A stretch of DNA of 64,000 bases, from positions 1-64,000 of the forward strand of contig NXFV01001887.1 of assembly GCA_002803225.1 (NCBI GenBank), in the 5' to 3' direction. The translations under genes were made by a program, and so were the position numbers. Origin of the DNA: Gamarada debralockiae. Lineage: Eukaryota; Ascomycota; Leotiomycetes; Helotiales; Hyphodiscaceae. A model generated the notes under the pieces. The model ran no database searches and was not told where the DNA came from. It saw only the letters and a program-made list of their open reading frames with translations. Positions 23,086-33,112 of this stretch are shown here, one piece after another (the stretch's first letter is position 1; every line of letters begins with the position of its first letter).

Positions 23086-23525
23086 GAGACATGGCTCTGA
23101 GAGGTAGGATCTAGGATTAGAAGGTCTAATATTGTATTATATAGACACCCCTTCCGGTTCAAGCTTGCCAATCGATCGTTCCTGCGTGTCACTACCTTGG
23201 CATCCTCCCCTACTTTCAATCTCGTGAAGCTCTAATGTCGCCAGATCCAGCTCAGTCAGCTTTGGTAGCGGATCCAATCTACATTCGTCTGCACGGTATC
23301 GATGCAGCAATGCTACTGAAATAGATGACATCAGAGATGCTCAATAGCTTCCCTGGAGCATCTGGCGGACGCTTTCGCTAGTAAGATCGAGAAAGAGCGT
23401 TCAAGGTTGTGTCGATAGGCCACTCCGACCACATTTCGGCTCTTATATCCATCGCGCGTCTGTATCCGGCCTCGAACTTAGTTGCTAGTTCATCTTTTCA
23501 TCCGCTTTGGCCTTTTCGAATATGC
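23086..23525. other. Convergent 3' intergenic region
   Basis: About 440 bases between the 3' ends of the dioxygenase gene (+) and the glycosyltransferase-like gene (-). Nothing recognised. Confidence 0.5.
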
Positions 23526-24917
23526 TCACTCCCAATCATGCTCCACTCTCCACTCATCTCCAGCTTTTCGCCCAACCTGCAGGAGCCCACAATCACGATG
23601 TCCCCATTTCTCTGCATAAACATCTCTACCAAGTTGCATCATCATCTGAAGGCCCTTCTCAAATCCCTCCGGATTCCTATAATACGGGTCTCCCTCTCCA
23701 CCAGCCTGTTGAGTCTGCCACATATTCCGACCCCCTCCACCTCTTTCATTCTTGAACGTTGTCATATTCTGTGCCACCTCAAGAATCCTCCTGTATGAGT
23801 CCGACCCCGGAACGTCGGATACCCATTGTCGTTCGAAGTTGTATTCTTGTGAAGTGTTGGCTTTCTCACCTTCTGGCGTAAAGCTAGCCTCGACCGTATC
23901 CTTCTTCCGATACAGAACCAACAGATCATCCAAAGTGTTCCCAACATCCATAACATTCCCCACCACAACGTCTTCCTCGTTGTATTCGAAGCCACCCATC
24001 TTCAATCGATCATGCATATCGCAGTCTGCATGATAATACGGTATCTCTGTATCCCATCCTCCAACTTTCTCAAACGCTGCGCGGTTGACCAGTGCTAGGC
24101 GATCGTATGCGAAGAATCGCGCAGCCCAAGGCTTCGTCGGGTCGGAGGCATTGGGGTCGGGGGACATCGATATGGCGTTTCGAAGTGCAGCGACTGCGAG
24201 CTTGTAGATCGATTGGAAGCCGGAGTATTCGTCTGCGGTGTGGGGTTGGGCATATCGATCTTCGAAAGGAAGAGCGATGACATCCATGTGGCCCCAGAAA
24301 TATGTTTTAAAATTCTTCTCCATCGCAGTCCATAGGAAGAAGTTCTGCAACTGGGCAAATGTGAAAAGTGTAGGTGTGACTATGATGTTTGCGCCGAGTA
24401 AGTGCAGGCGTGTATGATTGAGAAAGAACGGGTTCTGGAGGGACAGGAGGCCGAGCTCATTGGACTTCATAGTCCCAGTGTTTTCGAAAACATAGATGTC
24501 TTCGGGAGGCCATCCTGCTGTTATCCATGAGACCACTGTTTGTTGTAGCAGAGGCCAATTGCGCGTGAAGCCTATGAATAGAGGTGTCTGCTCCGATATG
24601 TGTGGTGTTGGCGGGCGATTCCATGGGGGTATAGGAGGGAGGTCGTCTGCTGAATGCGCAGCGGCTGCGAGAGGAAAGTTGTCGACAATGGGAGGTGGGA
24701 GTGCAGGTTTGGGTTTGTAAGTTGGATGATCGGGTATGACATGCTCGGGAGGGGCCTCTGCTTCGGGTGCAGGTTCTGCCTCTGGGGGTGGATCGTTGGT
24801 GACCTCAGTCACAATATCGAAGCTCAAGATCCCATCGCGGAGTTTGTAGGTGGTGAGAAAGATAAGGAAGAGTGGAAAGGCTAGGAGGAGAAGGGAGCGT
24901 TTGTGCATTATAAACAT
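23526..24917 (-). CDS. Type II membrane glycosyltransferase-like protein
   Basis: Single-exon gene of 463 aa. A short cytosolic N-terminus is followed by one membrane anchor (about residues 8-24) and a Pro/Glu/Ala-rich stem (about 42-105), the layout of Golgi glycosyltransferases. The lumenal part begins with TPLFIGFTRNWPLLQQTVVS, like the nucleotide-sugar strand of GT-A enzymes, and contains FWGHMDV and YYHADCDMHDRLK, where an acidic cluster could bind metal and nucleotide sugar. N-glycosylation sites are present. I recognise it as a conserved filamentous-fungal protein of GT-A type but cannot name the CAZy family or the sugar. The frame is intact. Confidence 0.7.
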   Translation of the reverse strand: MFIMHKRSLLLLAFPLFLIFLTTYKLRDGILSFDIVTEVTNDPPPEAEPAPEAEAPPEHVIPDHPTYKPKPALPPPIVDNFPLAAAAHSADDLPPIPPWNRPPTPHISEQTPLFIGFTRNWPLLQQTVVSWITAGWPPEDIYVFENTGTMKSNELGLLSLQNPFFLNHTRLHLLGANIIVTPTLFTFAQLQNFFLWTAMEKNFKTYFWGHMDVIALPFEDRYAQPHTADEYSGFQSIYKLAVAALRNAISMSPDPNASDPTKPWAARFFAYDRLALVNRAAFEKVGGWDTEIPYYHADCDMHDRLKMGGFEYNEEDVVVGNVMDVGNTLDDLLVLYRKKDTVEASFTPEGEKANTSQEYNFERQWVSDVPGSDSYRRILEVAQNMTTFKNERGGGGRNMWQTQQAGGEGDPYYRNPEGFEKGLQMMMQLGRDVYAEKWGHRDCGLLQVGRKAGDEWRVEHDWE

Positions 24918-25318
24918 CGTTGCGGCTTCAAATTCAGCCTAATGGCTGGCCTTCGTGCCATGCGGGAGTGAATGATGAGGTTCTTTAAGGTTGACGGTTG
25001 ATGTAGCTTGGCGATCCAGAATAAATTTCGCGACTAACAGGGGTCCACGCGGGTTGAGGGGCAAAGGTTAATTCGCTAAGTAGGAATAGCGCAACGTTAC
25101 CATCTTCCTATTTAGAAGTAAGGAGATCTCGGACGAATATTTAGACTATTTTTAAGGGTTTAGGGGCCTAGATCATTCTCAAATCTTAGAGACCACCTGG
25201 TACGGATCCATAAGGCTAAAGGGGACCAACAAGAAAGCAAATGCCCGGAGCAGAGAGAATTATCGGCGATCATTTGTGAGGCATTGTTCAAATATTCTAG
25301 TTAAACCGGAGGTATACA
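24918..25318. promoter_or_regulatory. Intergenic, promoter of the glycosyltransferase-like gene
   Basis: About 400 bases between two minus-strand genes. AT-rich with no coding features. Confidence 0.45.
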
Positions 25319-27229
25319 TCATCTCTTGATACCGACCACCACCAAGTTTCTCGGACTCTGATGATAGTCAAAGACAGCTTCCACCCAACAGTCCTTGACC
25401 AACTGCTGATGTTCCCTCAAGAACAACCACCGATCAACTACAATTAAGCTTTCGACCACTCCAGCACTGAAAGCCATGAGCGACCAGGTGACGCTCAATT
25501 CTTTCTTTAACCCCTCGTACCTGTGAGCATAATCCTCGATCTCCCCATCCGTGATGTCTCCCATTTTCTCACGAACAAAGCCTCCTCTCTCAGGATCCAA
25601 GCTCAACTTCTCTAAAGCACCCCGGACGTAGGCTTTGAATGAACCATAACAGCCTTTGCGAAGTGATCCAATGATGACTGGCTCCGTACTCTCTGGCCCG
25701 CCCTCTTCGCCATTGAAGCCTCTTTTCATTTTCGAGACGACTCCGCGATCCAAGAAGACTTTTTGCAGCAAAGCTCGGTAGTAGTGTCGCGTGAAAAATG
25801 CATCGCTTTCCTTTTCTGTCCAATTTCGAGGTGCTTGAACTGCCATCATGCGCGCTGTTATATTGAGGCGGAGTCCATCTTCGTTGTACGTTCCCAGTCG
25901 ATTGCTCATCGGAAATCCATGCGCATCGCAAGCCGCTGCTTCCCGGTCTACACGAGGAGCATTGATAGCACGAAGGTCTGGGCGGAGAAGAGGAAGCTTA
26001 TAAGTTGGTGGTCCGAGTCGTTCGGTCATGAGATTGTAGCAGCAGCCCACGATCGCAATAGCATGAACCGAAGGGTTGAGGAGAAGCGAGCGGATTCCGT
26101 GATGAGAAAGATTTCCGCAAGAATGAATCGAAATCGCCATGAGGCGAGTCTCGTTGTCCTTGGAAATCTCATCAATGACTCCTGGTAGCTGAGAGCTTTC
26201 GGCGTCACCATAGGCCTCGGTGACAACCTGCACATTGCCGGATGGGGCTTCAATTTTCATCTTCTCGATATGGTCAACGACATCTGTAAGATCGCCATCT
26301 TTCACAACGTGCTCAACATATTGAATGTATCCTTTCCCGTCTGTGGGAGTGTAGATGGTTGCAAGATCCTTACTGGGTCTCAAATCAGCAACATCTGGTG
26401 CAGGAGGCTTCTGAGGCTTGGCTGCTCTTCGCAATGCCTTGTCTTTCAGCTGTTCTGCCGGAGTCATGTTGTCTTGCTGCGCTCGGTACAGTTTCTTATT
26501 TCTCATGACTTTTTCTCGCTCTGCGACACCGGCGAGTACATCCATGCTTTTTGCGCCGCTGATATTGAGTTCTTTGCTCTCCACAGCAACAATGTGCTTG
26601 TTGTAGGGCGGACTGGCCAATACTCGACCGAGATAGTTTTGACCACTACCGAAGTCAACGAAATGAGTAATCTCTTTCCCAGAACTTTGAGAAACGGCGT
26701 CAGCAACTCCAACAACGTAGTCTGCGAAATTTGTGACTTCGTGAATCTTTTTTGGAATCATACCGACTGCGATATGTCGCGGTAGTTTTGTTTCACTTTG
26801 CCTTTCCGGTGAGACGGTTCTTTGAAGTGAATGTTTTCGGATCTCTTTGATGTATTTTAGCAAGCTCTCAGGAGGTGAATCTGTGCGAGCTTGTCCTAGG
26901 TCATCTCTCATCAGAAGGTCGAGGAGATTCATCGATTCGCATTCCACGAGCCAGGATCGCCATTCCTGAGGAATGACGGTGTGATAGAGGCTGGGCTCTT
27001 TCGTAAAGAAATCCAAGATATGAACGCCTCCACATAGGGTCTGAAATATGGTTGAGGCTGCTGAGAATTCGAGGAGTGAGTCAACGTACTCATCAGCGCT
27101 CGAGAAATTGCTCGAGTACGGCAGTGGAGTTGCTGGTGCCATGGTGCTTTGAAATCTTTGGATACAGTTCTGCTGTCCGGAAAGGTGAGGTAGGTATGTT
27201 CGAGTCAAGGCACGGAGAAAGTGTTGCAT
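25319..27229 (-). CDS. METTL25/RRNAD1-like methyltransferase-domain protein
   Basis: Single-exon gene of 636 aa. The SAM-binding motif I is HFVDFGSGQNYLGRVLA (about residues 195-211), followed by HIVAVESKE, where the acidic residue would bind the SAM ribose. Further family blocks are ISIHSCGNLSHHGIRSL and IAIVGCCYNLMTERLG in the second half, both typical of METTL25 and RRNAD1 proteins. A charged Lys/Ala/Pro insertion splits the Rossmann fold. The first 29 residues, before MAPATPLPY, are basic and could be a mitochondrial presequence, or translation may begin at that second Met. The substrate is not established for fungal members. The frame is intact. Confidence 0.85.
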   Translation of the reverse strand: MQHFLRALTRTYLPHLSGQQNCIQRFQSTMAPATPLPYSSNFSSADEYVDSLLEFSAASTIFQTLCGGVHILDFFTKEPSLYHTVIPQEWRSWLVECESMNLLDLLMRDDLGQARTDSPPESLLKYIKEIRKHSLQRTVSPERQSETKLPRHIAVGMIPKKIHEVTNFADYVVGVADAVSQSSGKEITHFVDFGSGQNYLGRVLASPPYNKHIVAVESKELNISGAKSMDVLAGVAEREKVMRNKKLYRAQQDNMTPAEQLKDKALRRAAKPQKPPAPDVADLRPSKDLATIYTPTDGKGYIQYVEHVVKDGDLTDVVDHIEKMKIEAPSGNVQVVTEAYGDAESSQLPGVIDEISKDNETRLMAISIHSCGNLSHHGIRSLLLNPSVHAIAIVGCCYNLMTERLGPPTYKLPLLRPDLRAINAPRVDREAAACDAHGFPMSNRLGTYNEDGLRLNITARMMAVQAPRNWTEKESDAFFTRHYYRALLQKVFLDRGVVSKMKRGFNGEEGGPESTEPVIIGSLRKGCYGSFKAYVRGALEKLSLDPERGGFVREKMGDITDGEIEDYAHRYEGLKKELSVTWSLMAFSAGVVESLIVVDRWLFLREHQQLVKDCWVEAVFDYHQSPRNLVVVGIKR

Positions 27230-28253
27230 ATCATCGTGACACTACGAGGTGTTTAAGATTTCTTCAAAGGGGCGTTGTGAGATTTTTCAAAACCAGCACC
27301 AGATTTTTAGCGACACTTTCAGTCACATGATGGTCGCTAGAACTACCCCAGAGTGTTGTCTTTCACATCCTTTTCACGATATTGCAGATGCTACGAAGTT
27401 GGATGAGGTCTTTGAGACTGCAGCAAGCCGAGTGGCCGTTGAATGGGAAAACACCAACTCGGCACAGTGTACGCTCTGCCTTCAAGTAGCTGAAGCCTTG
27501 AAGCCTTGAAGCCTTGCTCAGCCACATTGAAAAGATTCGCATATATTTTTCGTTTTCATCATGTACCCCCATAAATTGCATCTGGCAGAGTAGTTTCTGA
27601 ATCTAGAAAAGATGGAGAATAAAAATGCTAGATTCAAAACAGTAAACAAGGATTACATTTATTTGAGTGGGCTTCACATCCATCCTGAAATTTCTTCGCC
27701 TGAATTTGGTCTTCTATGACATCCCCGTTCACCGCCTTATGAGTATAGCGTGGTCACGGCGATCCAAGGCAGCATAAGGGTTTTCAAAATGGCTGAATCC
27801 CCTGTTTCTACTAGTAAGGACAGTGTTGTCGGGGAGACTCGCCTACCTGTCGATCTCGACTACAAAACAATTATAAAACGTGCTATTAATATTCTAAAAC
27901 TTCGTGGCAAAGGACATTGCTCACCAAATAACTCTCTGTTCCTACAACCCATGCGATCCGTGGGCTACTGGCAGCACAGAAGTACACTGCGTCCAAATTT
28001 TCCTTTTATGCAGCCAGCACGCCAAAGAGCTTAACTTCACTCTATTCCATTCCGGAGTCAAATCGCCTCCCCCTTCTACAATGTCTCCACATTCCAGTAA
28101 CCCACCTGCTGCCCAACTCTCGTCGATATCCATGACCCAGTTCACAAGCCTCAGCACACCCATTGACCTCCCAGACCCCCTCTTAAGCCGTATACTACCT
28201 CAACAATCAAATTACCTCATACCTCAGCCTAGAGACACGACGTTTGGGCGCTG
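27230..28253. other. Intergenic with a short tandem repeat and a possible gene relic
   Basis: Contains a threefold repeat of the 8-mer GAAGCCTT at 27492-27515. Between about 27790 and 28257 two plus-strand frames (DYKTIIKRAINILKLRGKGH, then CDPWATGSTEVHCVQIFLL) read as if parts of one interrupted protein. I do not recognise a family, so it is not called as a gene. Confidence 0.35.
27492..27515. repeat. Short tandem repeat, GAAGCCTT x3
   Basis: Three exact head-to-tail copies of an 8-base unit, just upstream of the METTL25-like gene. Probably replication slippage. Confidence 0.8.
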
Positions 28254-29300
28254 CTAATGCAACAGAGGTAGCATGCCCACCTCAAAGACATATCTTGGCA
28301 ATGTGCTAGATCGTATAGCATCAATGACCACCTTTGAGTAGTCTACTATGCGTTGGAAATATACCGTTAGACTATCGTAGAGCATCTCTGAGCAGCGGCC
28401 TGTGTTGCTTTTAACAATAATGACAGCCAGTGCGTGAGTGCTAGCTGGTATAAAGTGAGGAGCGTAGTCTCTGGCATCTTTCGGGAGACTTCGCGGAGCA
28501 CCGATGGGCATGTGGGCCTTATAATCAAGCGGAAAGAAGGCAACTTCCCACAGTGTAAGAAGTGCATGATGTTTGTCTGATACTCCCGTTCTGCTTTAGA
28601 AGATACGAGAATACTGAGCGTAGAAATAGTTAATATAGAATATATTCAAGGATTGAATCCAGGAAAGCTTTAGCGGCGTAGACATTTGTGAAGTAGCTTG
28701 GAATACTTGGGACGAGTGGCTGGGAAGCATAGAGAGCATTGAGCCACGCCTTTGGTAGTATCAGCACAAGAGTAAAACAGAGACAGTTTGCTTTGAGACT
28801 CAAGGCCGGTGAACATATGGATCAATTCATCGTCGATAGTGAAATGACTTGTCCTAGCCTTCTTCGAACATTTCAGGTACCTGACAGCTTCAGCAGCTAG
28901 AGAGAACGCGCCCGTGATATGTCTGGATGTGGTCGCCAGATCACCTTGCAGAGTCTCAATGGACCGAGGAATGGCTGCAGTTGTGTAATGCGAGCCCTTC
29001 GTGGAAAGCAAGTGCCGTAAAGACGAGACAGCCTTGGTATATTGCTGAAGTAGGCCATGGCTTGAGGTGAATGACTGCTACAGCGGTTGGTGCGCCTTTC
29101 TTAGCCACGCAGACATCAAATTTAACACAGCGCTGGCATTGTGGTTTCCCCTCATCACAATTGACTCTTCGGCTTCATGAACTAAGGCCAAACTATATGC
29201 AAGATTTTAGGAGTACTCAGTAACTTGCTTGCACGTCAAGCATCCGGTCTTTACCTGGGTTTGATCTGTCGCTTCAATTGAGGGTCCTTTTCCAACATTT
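28254..29300 (-). pseudogene. Zn2Cys6 transcription factor relic
   Basis: The minus strand shows the order of a fungal zinc-cluster factor. TGCLTCK (about 29250-29226), then after a presumptive intron RRVNCDEGKPQCQRCVKF (about 29178-29125), give the six-cysteine binuclear zinc cluster. Next come a helical middle part (LLQQYTKAVSSLRHLLSTK, SLCFPATRPKYSKL) at 29011-28670 and a C-terminal block (FIPASTHALAVIIVKSNTGR, YVFEVGMLPLL) at 28511-28254, typical of Fungal_trans_2-type factors. The intron after the first Cys pair would need a GC donor (GCAAGT). No start Met is in frame upstream, and the middle parts are in different frames. This is most likely a decayed gene; a badly fragmented but live gene cannot be fully excluded. 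Confidence 0.6.
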
Positions 29301-29820
29301 TGTTCATTCTGTCCAAGTCACATTGAGAATTTGAGGAAGATGCCTCGAAATGCCGTTCGTAGGGGCATAGCGGGAGCAGACTCATGTTAGTCTTAGACTA
29401 GCCAACAAACGAAAACGATTGGCCAACACCTTCTAGAATACGAACTGCCATAACCAGGCATGGCGTACCACCAGTACCAACTCAAATACAGGCAGCATTC
29501 AACTCTCAGACTTAATCTGGCTTAGATAGCCGTCCTCATCCTAGAGCTCCGCAGATTCAAAGTGGAAACTTTTGCTGCCTTTACGACGAAGGATCTGTTG
29601 AAGCATACAAACACGCTGCATACTGTAACATCAGGGAAGCCCTGATGAGTCGTAAGAGATAAATAATTAGTCAAGCCCCATTCCAAGTTCCAGATTTTCT
29701 GTTTCCAATCTCATCGTTCAAAATTGCTCAAGAACACTCTCAGGCCGATCCCTTGTACGCGTTTGTATCTAAGCAAAGGTACCAGATATTCTCGTCGTCT
29801 ACCCTTGCTCAGCACTTCAC
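29301..29820. other. Intergenic, no supported gene
   Basis: About 500 bases between two decayed genes. No coding or RNA feature recognised. Confidence 0.5.
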
Positions 29821-30592
29821 ATGGCTCTCTTATTCCTCGTAACAGGTGCCACTGGACAGCAAGGAGGCGCTACAGCACGTGTGCTCCTCAATGGGTGCAA
29901 CATTCCACGCCTTTGTCCGTGATCCAACATCCGAAGCGTCCCAGGCTCTCCGATTTCTAGGAGCCAAAATCTTCAAACGCGATTTGCTTAATCCGTCTTC
30001 CATCTAAGAAGCTTTGTCCGGCGTCACAGGTGTATTCCTAAATACCTTTGACCTCCCTCCAAATCCGTACACCCCAGACACCCAAGTACAACAGGCGCGG
30101 AATGTTGTTGCCGCAGCCCTAAGCGCTCAAACTGTAACTACCATGGTGGTCTCCAGGTTATCTGCACCTCCCGACACGACGAGTGGTGAAGACCCCGCAT
30201 ACATGCCTGCTCCATATTACGGTCCCCAGGACGCTGTCGAAAAGGCCGTGCGCGCAGCCAATTTCAGGTTGATGCACAACTACTTCAGTTTCATGCCTAA
30301 GTAGAATTGGCCGGACCTAGAATCTAACCATGTTCTGGCGGCCCCCTATGCCCCATTAACAAGATTAGCACATCTTAGCCCCGGCAAAGTTGGCAACTTT
30401 GCCGCCACGGCGCTCACGAACCCAGACAAGCACAATGGGCATGAGATCGAGCTAGCCAGTGAGAATCTTACGCTTATGGAAGTTGCAAGACACCTCTCGG
30501 CCGCGTCCGGGGTTGATATCGTTACGAAATTTCGAACCGCGGATGAGACGCTCGCCATCGATTCTGCGAAGCTGCCTGGAATCATATACTAG
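29821..30592 (+). pseudogene. NmrA-like NAD(P)-binding protein pseudogene
   Basis: The start MALLFLVTGATGQQGGATAR has the Rossmann Gly motif GATGQQG of NmrA-like proteins. After about 25 residues the frame shifts and continues as ATFHAFVRDPTSEASQALRF. It is then broken by TAA at about 30004 (PSSI*EALSGV, where CAA is expected) and by TAG at about 30302 (FMPK*NWPDL). The remaining blocks NPYTPDTQVQQARNVVAAAL, PYYGPQDAVEKAV and NGHEIELASENLTLMEVARH fit NmrA to the C-terminus. One frameshift and two stops make it dead. The TAA fits a C-to-T change. The intact NmrA-like gene at 37.6-38.7 kb is a different family member, not the parent copy. Confidence 0.85.
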
Positions 30593-30654
30593 CTAAATAT
30601 GATGAAATTGCTGACAGTATACGAAGTGGATCTTCGTATACTGTAGTAATTGCT

Positions 30655-30722
30655 ATATAAGATAATTTTTTATACAATTTTTGGCAACATTTCTAGATTA
30701 GAATAGTGTCTTATATATTAGT
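30655..30722. repeat. Imperfect direct repeat, left copy
   Basis: The stretch running from AAGATAAT to TTAGAATAGTGTCTTATATA resembles 32005-32070 in the same orientation. The two copies flank the HTH relic and may be remnants of terminal repeats. Similarity was judged by eye and includes gaps. Confidence 0.35.
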
Positions 30723-31255
30723 AGTATCTTTTGTAAAATTCTAAGAAACGTGATCTTACGGGAGTTTATGTAAGCTCCCAACCTTCTAACCTCTTAATTT
30801 ATGCTATTTAGAGCTCTACTAACGTATTGCATGTCTCGAATTCATATCGTTTGAGGTCGTAATCAATCTGTGAGATAGGGGGATAGGCCCAAAGAGGTAA
30901 TAACTGAGAGGTTGTTAAGAGCTTTGCTAACTACCCCTAACAGATCTCGACCTATAGGCTTTATCCCTATGTCTTTAAGGCCTTGTTTTATTTAGGACCT
31001 TCCCTAGACTTGCGAATCTCTTGTTAGCTCGGTTGGAATACGACGTCTTGCGCAGATGAAGGATAGATGAGAAGGGGGATCTTGGATCGCGGACACTAGG
31101 GGATTGAAGGAGCATATAAAGGGACTAGTTCCCTCCTATAAAGAGGACAACAAAATCACCTCTTTTCCTGCTAAATTGCTGTACTTTTGTGTGTCCATTC
31201 CACTTGCGGATATTATCCAGCCTATTATCCAACTACCCCGCTGTATCCTACAATT

Positions 31256-31794
31256 ATGTCATTCCATCGCCCATTTCGTCGACAAGTCTTGAGCGATGAT
31301 CTAGAGCGTCGTCATATAGAATATAACACCCGTATAGCTAATATGCTGGTCGTCCAAGAAATCCGGAGAACACTGCTTTGCCAGCTAGTCAAACCACATC
31401 ACAGCTTTAAATGGCGGACTTGCTATTAGGCCTATTAAACCCGGTCCACTCCCTAAGGCTCGTAACACCCCTGTTCCTTCTATTGAACGTCATATGGTCG
31501 GAGGGCCGCAAGAAGCTACTGTTCTCAGTCTTTGATACGTTCTAGAACTCTCTTAAAGAGAATAAGCGTGCAAGATCTTTTGATAAACTTACAGATGATC
31601 CGCCAACCAAATCTCAACGCTCCTACTCTCAGGAGTGTAAGCTTCTTGCTATTGAGTATGCCAAATATACTTGGGTTAAGCTTCCTGATAGAACATTCGA
31701 ACCTCTATCTCATTATCAATGTACTTGTACCCTTGGCATTACTAGTGAACTGCTAAGAACCTGGATTAGCAAAGAAGCAGCCATTTTGAGCTAA
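31256..31794 (+). pseudogene. Transposon-associated helix-turn-helix protein relic
   Basis: The frame opens with MSFHRPFRRQVLSDDLERR and EYNTRIANMLVVQEIRRT. After frame changes and in-frame stops (TAG, about 31548) it continues as SFDKLTDDPPTKSQRSYSQE, KLLAIEYAKYTWVKLPDRTF and LGITSELLRTWISKEAAI. The last block has the spacing of a psq/CENP-B-like helix-turn-helix (helix, LGIT turn, LLRTWI recognition helix), as found near the N-terminus of some DDE transposases. No catalytic domain is visible. I infer a dead element; the assignment to a named superfamily is open. Confidence 0.45.
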
Positions 31795-32004
31795 CCAAAG
31801 CACTCACGATAAAGAGCTTGGCCCCATACCCGCAGACTTGCTATATAGGAGGTAAGATTGAATCAGGAGTGGATGCGCGCTATATCGGTCGGAGGGTTAG
31901 TGCTCGCTGGCTTTGTCATGGGAAGGCGCTCTAGCGGCAGTAATAATGGGTGGTTTTTGGGCCTGATATTGATATATGTTTAGTACGGGGTTATTGTGTC
32001 AATT

Positions 32005-32070
32005 AAGATAATATCTTATATGATTTCTTTGTAGAGATTTAATTAGAATAGGCTCTTATATGAATAGGTG
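32005..32070. repeat. Imperfect direct repeat, right copy
   Basis: Right-hand partner of 30655-30722, sharing TTAAGATAAT and TTAGAATAGGCTCTTATATG with small changes. Confidence 0.35.
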
Positions 32071-33112
32071 CTATATTGTCAGATCAGCTAGTACCTCAGG
32101 CCGCTGCGGTAGGTTCCAGAGCTCATTTCCCCCCTTTTATGTACTTATAGCTCTTCTTTCTCTTAATCAATCGAACTGCCATTCGACATATATGACAACT
32201 ATTCTCTTATGGCCAATTACTACAGTAGCTGAGTGATACGGAATTAAGCTAACATCCTTCGCGGAATACCTTGCAGGAGAGTGATAGAGAAATGCTCTGC
32301 GGAGAACTCTTGGGTGGTCGGTTAAAGGTTATTCTTTGGGGCTACGGGGCTACGGGGCAACAATCGTATCAAATTTTAGAAGGTTTGTCAGGAATCGCTT
32401 ATGTAATCATTGCGTTGTGACGTGGCATAGGGACTGGGAAAGCCCCATCACTATCTTCATCCTTCATCATCATCAACGTCCTGCTCATACTATCAATACA
32501 AGCTGTGAAGCTCATCAAGCTCATCAATTTAATATCACTACTGTCATAACCGCTCTGACAGGGTTTGTAGCCGGGAACGATCACGTGATACATCGCTGAG
32601 AGATAAATATGGGTTCTGTAACTTAGATTTTTCCTAACTCTTAACTTAATTAGTATGATCACTCATATACCTTATTGTTTAATAAGTTTTCTAGGGCTTA
32701 GTACTTATAAAGAGGAATAAATACATTCGAAGAATAGTGTAGAGGAGACAGTTTGGCATAGGTTCTTAGGCAAATTTCGCAGACCGCAAATTATATGTCA
32801 AGGCCGATTTGAGAATGATTTCGACGCCCTTAAGCACCTCTATGATATGGAAATTGTGATATGAGGTGCGAGTCATCCAGTGATTCTAATCCCGTTGGGT
32901 CAAGTTTAAATAACAGGTAGCTTTCACACTTCGAGAATGGATGAATGCAGCAAACTTGCAAGCACGGATGAAGAGTGACATTTTGCCTAGGCCTAGGTAA
33001 CTATCAAGAGCCTCATGGAATCCGATCGAGCCATTCCTCCAATACAATTCCTTCCCCATGGTATACCGTACATGCAACTCCATCCACTACTCCGAATCAT
33101 CGTGGTATCAAG

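Larger units (their letters stand above)
30593..33112. other. AT-rich region with dead transposon remains
   Basis: About 2.5 kb, visibly richer in A+T than its flanks. It holds a degenerate helix-turn-helix coding relic (31256-31794) between two weak direct repeats (about 30655-30722 and 32005-32070), then about 1 kb of AT-rich DNA up to the PTR2 3' end with no recognised gene. The composition and broken frames suggest transposon debris subject to C-to-T decay. Confidence 0.5.
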
